Shown here piece by piece: positions 5,560 to 10,951 of a stretch of DNA of 13,779 nt. Below the pieces are notes generated by a model. The model was not told the DNA's origin. It did no database searches and saw nothing but the letters and a program-made list of their open reading frames with translations. Each line of letters opens with the position of its first letter. Within the stretch, counting starts at the first letter, position 1. Origin of the DNA: an actinobacterium acAMD-2 (GTDB lineage: Bacteria; Actinomycetota; Actinomycetes; UBA12327); contig JNSE01000019.1 in assembly GCA_000754455.1 (NCBI GenBank), forward strand, positions 1 to 13,779. Direction: 5' to 3'. The position numbers were made by a program, and so were the translations under genes.

Positions 5560-7323
5560 ATGGATACCTCCGCGGCGAGCACGACGAGCACCGAAGACGA
5601 CCAAAAGGCACCACGCGCCTACTGGTTCGCCTTGGGGTTCATCAGCATGGGCGTGACGATGGTGATGATTGACGCGACCATCGTCAACGTTGCTATTCCT
5701 CAGGTCACAGCGGACCTCAAGCTCGTTCCCACTGACATCCAATGGATTAACTCCATTTATGCACTCGTTTTTGCCTCGCTGTTGATTTCGGTAGGCAAGC
5801 TAGGCGACTCCATCGGTCGTCGCTTGATTTTCGTCATGGGTGTGACGGTCTTCGTTCTTGCCAGTGTCATCGCAGCAACGGCACAAACCGGTGAAGTCAT
5901 CATCGCTGGACGCGCCTTGCAAGGCGTGGGTGGCGCGATGATGATTACGTCATCGCTGTCATTGCTGAACACCATGTTCCGTGGCAAGGACCGAGCCATC
6001 GCCTTTGCCATCTGGGGTGCCACTGTCGGAACCGTCGCTGCCCTCGGACCACTGCTTGGTGGATTCCTCACCAGTTCCTACTCGTGGCGTTGGGCATTTT
6101 TGATCAACGTTCCCATCGCCATCGTGTCGATTACCGGAGCGCTCCTCTTGGCTCCCGAGAGCAAGGACACCATCTCGAAGCGAGGCCTTGATCTCCCCGG
6201 TGTCTTGCTGTCATCTTTCGGCCTTGGCGCCTTGATTTTTGGGCTCATCGAAGGACAAAACTACGGCTGGTGGGCACCGCGGGGCTCAGACATTGCCATT
6301 GGCCCCTTCAGTTGGCCCATTGAAGCCATCTCGCCTGTTCCCATCGCCTTTGCATTGTCGCTACTAGCCCTCTTCCTGTTTATTCGCATTGAAGCCAGCC
6401 GGGCCGCCGAGGATCAAGTGATCACCCTTGACCTCACGCTGTTCAAAATTCGATCCTTCGCCTGGGGCAACCTCATCGGCTTGTGCATCATGTTCGGCGA
6501 ATTCGGCATGATCTTGACCCTGCCGATCTATCTTCAAAACGGCTTGGGCTTCACAGCGCTGAAGGCTGGTGTGACCACAGCCTTCATCATGCTCGGCGCA
6601 TTGATTGCCGCTCCAGCATCTGGCAAGTTCACTCAAGCCCGCGGTCCACTCGCCGTTGTACGTACCGGTTTGATTCTTGAAGTCATTGCCATGATCGGAG
6701 TCGGTGCGACGTACTCGGCTGATGCAACGCAACTGCAATTTGCTCCATGGCTCTTGCTCTTTGGCGCTGGCATTGGATTGGGCACCGCTCAATTGGTCAA
6801 CGTGATCTTGCGTGACGTGCCCGTAAACAAGAGTGGTCAAGCTTCTGGTACCCAGAGCACCTCACGCCAGGTGGGTACGGCATTAGGTGTGGCTGTGCTG
6901 GGTGCGGTCTTGTGGACCTCCTTGGGGTCAAACCTGACAACGGCCTTGCAAAAGCCGGAAATTGGATTTAGCGCTCAGCAAGCAAGTGGGGTTTCGGACG
7001 CTGTTGTTCAATCCAGTGGTGTCATCATCAACGCCAACCCCGAGGCCGTTCCCGCAGACCAACTGATCAGCGCCCAGTACGGCGAGGCCGTGCAAACCGC
7101 TGCTGAGGAATCCTTCGCGACAGCCACCGCCTATGCGACCTACGTCGGTGCCGGATTTGTGGCAGTTGGTGTCCTGGGAACTGTGGTCGGCATGCGCCGC
7201 CGGCGTGATGAAAGCGACCACAGCGAAGAACAACCCGAGGCACCTCTGACCCACAGCGAGACCGTTGAGACGCCCTCAAGCACTGAGACGACGCAACCTG
7301 CCCAAAGCAGTCCGATCGCCTAG
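5560..7323 (+). CDS. MFS exporter, DHA2 (EmrB/QacA) 14-helix family
   Basis: A proton-coupled drug or metabolite exporter of the inner membrane, 587 aa. A short hydrophilic start (1-22) leads into helix 1, whose DATIVNVAIPQ sequence (about 37-47) is typical of the family. The loop motif LGDSIGRR (about 81-88) is MFS motif A. GRALQGVGGAMM and the helix-5 antiporter motif GPLLGG (about 163-168) followed by WRWAFLINVP mark DHA2 proteins. The many remaining hydrophobic stretches are consistent with 14 helices. A long loop near residues 475-520 and a Glu/Ser/Thr/Pro-rich tail (about 545-587) are hydrophilic. AAGGA five bases upstream supports the ATG. The last 48 bases overlap the 3' end of the convergent CpaE-like gene. 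The substrate cannot be inferred. Confidence 0.92.
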   Translation: MDTSAASTTSTEDDQKAPRAYWFALGFISMGVTMVMIDATIVNVAIPQVTADLKLVPTDIQWINSIYALVFASLLISVGKLGDSIGRRLIFVMGVTVFVLASVIAATAQTGEVIIAGRALQGVGGAMMITSSLSLLNTMFRGKDRAIAFAIWGATVGTVAALGPLLGGFLTSSYSWRWAFLINVPIAIVSITGALLLAPESKDTISKRGLDLPGVLLSSFGLGALIFGLIEGQNYGWWAPRGSDIAIGPFSWPIEAISPVPIAFALSLLALFLFIRIEASRAAEDQVITLDLTLFKIRSFAWGNLIGLCIMFGEFGMILTLPIYLQNGLGFTALKAGVTTAFIMLGALIAAPASGKFTQARGPLAVVRTGLILEVIAMIGVGATYSADATQLQFAPWLLLFGAGIGLGTAQLVNVILRDVPVNKSGQASGTQSTSRQVGTALGVAVLGAVLWTSLGSNLTTALQKPEIGFSAQQASGVSDAVVQSSGVIINANPEAVPADQLISAQYGEAVQTAAEESFATATAYATYVGAGFVAVGVLGTVVGMRRRRDESDHSEEQPEAPLTHSETVETPSSTETTQPAQSSPIA

Positions 7324-8628
7324 TTCGACGTCTTGCTCGTGCCCTGATTCAGACTCCAGGGTGCGAGCAAGAAGGTGCAGGTTCTTAGCTAACGCTGACT
7401 GTGGAGCTACGTGAATCAGGCTTCGACCGGCATGCAGTGCTTTGCCGCACGCTTCACGATCAAAGGGCAACACCATCACAGGCACGTCATGACGTGTTTC
7501 TTGCAAAATTTCCTTCACCTGACGCTGCACAGCGACTTGACGCGAACGACCCATTCCGCGATTGGCCACGACAACTGATGGTTCTCGCTCAACCACCTGT
7601 TTGAGGTCATCCAGTCCACGCACGAGACGAGCGAGCCCAATCGCTTCTATAGAGCCCACCGCCACGATGTGGTCGGCTATCGCTAGCGCCGAAATGGTCG
7701 TGGCATTTCGTCGAGGGACCATTGAGTCATAGCTGAGCTCCTCATCCTCTTCCAAGCAAAACCCCACGTCGATGACCACCAGGTCCCATAAATCGCGCGC
7801 CATACTCCACACCTGATCCAAAGCCGCAGAACGCAATTCCGGCCACCGATCAGCACGCAAGAGTCCTGTCATCAGTTCCAGCCCAGGCTCAACCGGATGA
7901 ACCAGTCCCATCAATTCCGCTGGGGTTAGCCGCCCGTGGTGAGCGAGTCGGCAGGCACTGGCTAGCCCAGGGGTGTCGGGCTCGCGCCGACCAAGCATGA
8001 GAGCCAAGGCTCCGCCATAGGGATCAGCATCAATGAGAAGAACGCGATGCTCGCGGTGAGCCAAAGCACTGGCAATTCCTACCGCTGTCGTAGACCGACC
8101 GGGCGCACCTGTTGGTCCCCACACGGTAATGACTTTTGCCTGAGGTTTGTCTCCCACTTGAGAAGCAAAGAGGTCATCTGTTTGCGTCACTGATTCACGT
8201 AGCGATCTGTTGCTCATGTCATGAGCAAAACTATGCGGATGACCGTCTTTCCTTAATCTTGTTTGCGTCACCACTCTCGTGACCTCATTGATGACTTCGT
8301 TCGCATCAAAGGCACGCACATCACAAGTGATCACGGCATCGACGGCCCACTGCGTAAACCGCTGCTCCTGTGATTGATCGGTGGCCAGGGCGATAACGCA
8401 CACCCCACACGATTGAAGGCGAGCGACAACATCGCCATCCCATCGCAGGACTGTTCCGGCTATGAGTGCCAGATCGAGTTGACCTGATTGTGCTAACCCC
8501 AGAAGGTCCTCCAATTCCAGGCATCGCCGTCGCACATTGAAGTTCCTGGCCTGCTCAAAGGCGGCAAGCGCCGACTCCTCGAGCCCTTCACCCGGTAAAG
8601 CCAGCGCCAGGGCCAGCGGTGACGTCAT
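7276..8628 (-). CDS. CpaE/MinD-like P-loop ATPase
   Basis: A 450-aa protein with a receiver-like N-terminal half (about 1-125, lacking an obvious phosphorylation pocket) and a MinD/ParA-type ATPase domain from about 165. The deviant Walker A reads GPTGAPGRSTT (171-181): the P-loop Lys is replaced by Arg178 and the extra signature Lys of the ParA/MinD class is absent. LLIDADPYGG (197-206) is the A' motif and LVVIDVG (283-289) is Walker B. CpaE proteins localise Flp/Tad pilus machinery, but no other pilus gene is near. The ATG overlaps the stop of the SAF gene as ATGA, so the two proteins are made together and probably act together at the membrane. The last codons overlap the MFS gene by 48 bp and contain a strong inverted repeat. 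Nucleotide use is uncertain. Confidence 0.8.
   Translation of the reverse strand: MTSPLALALALPGEGLEESALAAFEQARNFNVRRRCLELEDLLGLAQSGQLDLALIAGTVLRWDGDVVARLQSCGVCVIALATDQSQEQRFTQWAVDAVITCDVRAFDANEVINEVTRVVTQTRLRKDGHPHSFAHDMSNRSLRESVTQTDDLFASQVGDKPQAKVITVWGPTGAPGRSTTAVGIASALAHREHRVLLIDADPYGGALALMLGRREPDTPGLASACRLAHHGRLTPAELMGLVHPVEPGLELMTGLLRADRWPELRSAALDQVWSMARDLWDLVVIDVGFCLEEDEELSYDSMVPRRNATTISALAIADHIVAVGSIEAIGLARLVRGLDDLKQVVEREPSVVVANRGMGRSRQVAVQRQVKEILQETRHDVPVMVLPFDREACGKALHAGRSLIHVAPQSALAKNLHLLARTLESESGHEQDVELGDRTALGRLRRLSA
7331..7372 (+). terminator. 16-bp stem-loop after the MFS stop, inside the CpaE-like gene
   Basis: The arms are 7331-7346 and 7357-7372 with a ten-base loop (ATTCAGACTC). 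Fourteen pairs are Watson-Crick, and the two others (T7340-G7363 and G7341-T7362) are wobble pairs in plus-strand RNA but A-C mismatches in minus-strand RNA. The hairpin therefore suits the MFS transcript, whose stop is eight bases upstream. No T-tract follows, which is common for actinobacterial terminators. It could also stabilise the mRNA end. Confidence 0.6.
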
Positions 8629-9302
8629 GACTGATCCATGGGCACACGCACTAAGTCCACTGATCCCGAACGTGTCCCCGAAACCACCCGCGAGACATTT
8701 TCCCGAGTCAACTCAAGAACCACACCTACGGAACCAGATGACGCCCCAAACGTTCCACCGTCATCTTCAACACTATGCACAGCAACGCGGGTGGCCACTA
8801 ACGCAGCAGTTCCCCCCAGCCCAGATTCACTGGCTGTAGTGATGTAGACATCGACAAGGTCGCCGCGCGCTAGGCCAGCAGGTGCATGAAATTGTTCAAC
8901 GGGTACGGTGACCAGACGAAGTGATGTGGATTTCACCGGAGTTAATGCGGACCCAGGAATGAATTCACCTTTAGCTACGTCGTGAGTAGTGCGTAGCCCC
9001 AGTACCGGTTGCGACTCGAGCACATACTGACGTTGCGATTGTGACAAGTTAGCCGACACTAGGGACACATCAGACTTCGTCACCACTACACCGCTTGGCA
9101 CATCCCGAGCTGCTATCCACACCGATGTCGTATGCCCAGCCTTGCCGATGGCAATGCTCGTTAATGCGATGGACCCGATGATCAGCGCAATTCCAGCGAG
9201 CAGACGTGAATCAATGGGCCGAATACGCTGGCTGTTGCGCGTAGGCGCACGCTCGGGCGGTCGTGAAGTGGTGGCAGAAGCTGGCTGAGTACGCAAAGTC
9301 AT
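8625..9302 (-). CDS. SAF-domain membrane protein (CpaB/RcpC-like)
   Basis: A 225-aa protein anchored in the membrane. Residues 1-32 are basic and cytoplasmic, about 34-52 (LLAGIALIIGSIALTSIAIG) form one transmembrane helix, and the rest lies outside. A SAF domain follows at about 60-125, with ARDVPSGVVVTKSDV and the second half LRTTHDVAKGEFIPGSAL. The 130-222 part resembles the RcpC domain of CpaB pilus proteins (FHAPAGLARGDLVDVY, then a segment ending VDLVRVP). The start at ATG 9302 is supported by GGGAGG six bases upstream; the open frame extends 23 codons further without a better site. It is translationally coupled to the CpaE-like ATPase gene. CpaB/CpaE pairing suggests a pilus-derived surface module, but that role is an inference. 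Confidence 0.82.
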   Translation of the reverse strand: MTLRTQPASATTSRPPERAPTRNSQRIRPIDSRLLAGIALIIGSIALTSIAIGKAGHTTSVWIAARDVPSGVVVTKSDVSLVSANLSQSQRQYVLESQPVLGLRTTHDVAKGEFIPGSALTPVKSTSLRLVTVPVEQFHAPAGLARGDLVDVYITTASESGLGGTAALVATRVAVHSVEDDGGTFGASSGSVGVVLELTRENVSRVVSGTRSGSVDLVRVPMDQS

Positions 9303-9319
9303 GGCAGGCCTCCCGTTCC

Positions 9320-9386
9320 TGTGGATGGACAGTGTGCACCTTTTGTCCGATTTATCCCAAGGCTCGACCATGGGGGTTGTGGACGA
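9320..9386. promoter_or_regulatory. Cluster of imperfect DnaA-box-like 9-mers
   Basis: The divergent SAF/HTH region holds TGTGGATGG (9320-9328), TTGTCCGAT (9343-9351), TTATCCCAA (9352-9360) and TGTGGACGA (9378-9386). Each matches six or seven of nine bases of the DnaA consensus TTRTCCACA or its complement. None is perfect, so binding is doubtful. Confidence 0.2.
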
Positions 9387-9388
9387 GT

Positions 9389-9394
9389 TAGGCT
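9389..9394 (+). promoter_or_regulatory. Putative -10 box TAGGCT for the HTH gene
   Basis: TAGGCT is identical to the TetR-gene box. It would start transcription near 9401 and give a leader of about 34 nt. An eight-base direct repeat GCCGAAAC (9396-9403 and 9413-9420, 17 bases apart) lies around the expected start and might be a binding site for the HTH protein itself. Confidence 0.4.
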
Positions 9395-9434
9395 GGCCGA
9401 AACAGCCAGAACGCCGAAACGGGGTCTTTTACGC

Positions 9435-9671
9435 ATGGAACGACGCTTCTTGACGCTCGCCGAAGTCGCCGAGATCCTTCACATCTCCGCATCCCAGACC
9501 TACGCCCTCGTGCGCAACCAGGAACTGCGCGCGATCAAAATTGGCGGCCGGGGGCAGTACCGCGTCGAAGTCAGCGAACTCGATGAATACATTGAACGCA
9601 GCTACCAACAAACCAGTGAATTTTTGACCGCGCATCCCTTTGGCATCGATGAAATGCAGGCGTCGTCATAG
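9435..9671 (+). CDS. Excisionase-type (MerR-like winged HTH) DNA-binding protein
   Basis: A 78-aa DNA-binding protein. FLTLAEVAEILHISASQTYALV (5-26) is the helix-turn-helix and AIKIGGRGQYRVEVSELDEYIE (about 33-54) is the wing and closing helix of the excisionase family, the same fold as BldC. The tail to residue 78 is polar. The Shine-Dalgarno signal is weak (CGGGGT about nine bases upstream); a longer open frame reaching 9321 would include the promoter and is rejected. Proteins of this kind with GGRGQ-R are widespread chromosomal genes in Actinobacteria, and there is no integrase or phage gene here, so it is a regulator rather than a phage excisionase. It is divergent from the SAF/CpaE-like operon, a likely target. 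Its stop overlaps the end of the next gene by six bases. Confidence 0.87.
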   Translation: MERRFLTLAEVAEILHISASQTYALVRNQELRAIKIGGRGQYRVEVSELDEYIERSYQQTSEFLTAHPFGIDEMQASS

Positions 9672-10184
9672 TCGCGTGATGCTGACGATGGATGCACCCA
9701 TCACAAGTTGTTGAACGTCGCCATTAACCACTACGTAGTCGGCGCCTACCTGATCAATCACACCACTGAGTCCAACACCATCCAATACGTAACAACGCAC
9801 ACGACTGCGTTCTCGGCTGATGCGCTGTAGCACCCACATGAGATCAAGCGAAGCAACAATGGGCGATGCACTAATTGCTCGAGCATGTTGGGCCATTCCC
9901 CGCACTGTCACCACTTGTTCCAACGCAATGATGGATTCGTTGTGCGAATGCGGATCAGTCAACAGCGCCCAGTTCGCCCCCACCGCCTCAACATGGCCAT
10001 CCAGTCTTTCTCCGCTACGCATCGTGCAACTAATGAGCGCGTGGAGAGAACCCGCAAAACGCTGGTTCGCCGCAATGGACCGGCGTTCGAGCCGCGCCTG
10101 ATCAGCGGCCACAAGCTGGCGATCGCGCTCTGCCCAGCTCTCGGCTTGCGCTTCAACATCGGCTAACAATTCATGCCAGTCCAT
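9666..10184 (-). CDS. Conserved actinobacterial hypothetical with two barrel-like repeats
   Basis: A 172-aa protein from ATG 10184 (MDWHELLADVEAQAESW). Residues 5-40 are a charged helix, possibly a coiled coil. Two similar segments follow: about 55-95 with GHVEAVGANWALL (63-75), and about 128-169 with GVIDQVGADYVVV (141-153). The shared pattern, G-V-xx-VGA(N/D)(aromatic), resembles small SH3-like or Sm-like strands, so this looks like an internal duplication. Relatives in other Actinobacteria are often labelled Fis family regulators; nothing Fis-like is visible here. A GGGGGAG stretch just upstream is the only ribosome-binding candidate, and a GTG five codons earlier (10199) is an alternative start. 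The frame is open to 10352, but that extension is Cys/Pro-rich and overlaps the divergent gene. Function unknown. Confidence 0.75.
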   Translation of the reverse strand: MDWHELLADVEAQAESWAERDRQLVAADQARLERRSIAANQRFAGSLHALISCTMRSGERLDGHVEAVGANWALLTDPHSHNESIIALEQVVTVRGMAQHARAISASPIVASLDLMWVLQRISRERSRVRCYVLDGVGLSGVIDQVGADYVVVNGDVQQLVMGASIVSITRL

Positions 10185-10282
10185 GGCTCCCCCACTCACC
10201 TTTTCGTAGGCCCAACCCAGCCCAGGAACCGATCTTGGCCAACATCCACTACTGGGGGCAAGGGGTTGACGAAACGGACATT

Positions 10283-10311
10283 TTGGACATAAATAGTGGC
10301 AAACATAGGCA
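10283..10311 (+). promoter_or_regulatory. Putative promoter of the Rv3235-like gene
   Basis: TTGGAC (10283-10288) and TAGGCA (10306-10311) are separated by 17 bp and would start transcription near 10318, about 20 nt before the ATG. A second -35-like hexamer TTGACG sits at 10266-10271 with ATAAAT 17 bp after it, so two overlapping promoters are possible. It is the only spot in the window with both hexamers at good spacing. Confidence 0.4.
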
Positions 10312-10338
10312 AATGGATCGAAGTACACGGGAGAAGCC

Positions 10339-10950
10339 ATGACTGCCAGCACTCACCCCACCCTGCAACTCGTTGTTGCTCCAACGCATCACGAGCGTCA
10401 GCCACTGATGCCCGTTGCGGGTCAGCAAGCCCTCGACCTTGAATTCACCGTTGGTGCCGACGTTCCTGCCACGCCGCCGCTGCCGCCACGCTTGGTTTTA
10501 GTTGATGCCCACGCTGAGTTTTCCCGTCTTCCGACTGCGCGAGCCGACCTTCCTCCGGCTGGTGCATGGGTCGCGCGCATGGCGATGGCCATGGTCGAGG
10601 TCTATCTCGGACAGCGCCCCGCGAGCCAACTGATTCGGTGGACCACACCCGATGTCTTGAGCCATTTGCAATACAGCGCACGAGTGCGAGCAGCCCACCC
10701 GAGCACCGCGCCGCGGTCACGCCCTGGCGAAGTGGCGCGTATTGGTCGCTACTCCATTGCTTCTATGCGTGTGGTCGAACCAGCCGACGGAATTGTGGAA
10801 GCAACGGTGATCTTGATCGGCCCTGCGCGCCCTATCCCACTAGCCATTCGACTCGAAGGTCTCGATGGTCGATGGATCTGCACCGTGGTCGATAGTCCAG
10901 ATCACTCGATCACCGGCTACTTTGCCGATGACTACTCGCCGGGTGCATGA
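10339..10950 (+). CDS. Rv3235 family protein (DUF6459-like)
   Basis: A 203-aa soluble protein. The first 70 residues are Pro/Ala-rich and probably disordered. The conserved core begins near 75 with AWVARMAMAMVEVYLGQRPASQLIRWTTPDVLSHL split by a helix turn, the hallmark of this actinobacterial family, and ends with a strand-rich half including VVEATVILIGPARPIPLAIRLEG-type alternation and RWICTVVDS (about 180-188). GGAG five bases upstream of the ATG supports the start. Family members usually lie beside secA, as here and in mycobacteria, but their role is unknown; an accessory role in secretion or cell growth is only guilt by association. The convergent secA stop is one base away. Confidence 0.85.
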   Translation: MTASTHPTLQLVVAPTHHERQPLMPVAGQQALDLEFTVGADVPATPPLPPRLVLVDAHAEFSRLPTARADLPPAGAWVARMAMAMVEVYLGQRPASQLIRWTTPDVLSHLQYSARVRAAHPSTAPRSRPGEVARIGRYSIASMRVVEPADGIVEATVILIGPARPIPLAIRLEGLDGRWICTVVDSPDHSITGYFADDYSPGA

Positions 10951-10951
10951 C

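Noticed and set aside
9321..9434. Upstream extension of the HTH gene (38 extra codons)
   Set aside because: It would contain the DnaA-like boxes, the -10 box and the direct repeat. The family starts just before the helix-turn-helix, so ATG 9435 fits better.
9435..9671. Prophage or integrative element, suggested by the excisionase-like protein
   Set aside because: No integrase, attachment-site repeat or phage gene is present, base composition is unchanged, and the neighbours are core chromosomal genes. This protein type is a common chromosomal regulator.
10270..10277. Shared 8-mer CGAAACGG in front of the HTH gene (9415-9422) and the Rv3235-like gene
   Set aside because: The same 8-mer also occurs inside the helicase coding region near 4192, so chance is the simpler explanation.
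10185..10352. Cys-rich N-terminal extension of the barrel-repeat protein (possible CxxC zinc site)
   Set aside because: It lies in the divergent promoter region and overlaps the start of the Rv3235-like gene. The CPKC sequence is a by-product of reading non-coding DNA.
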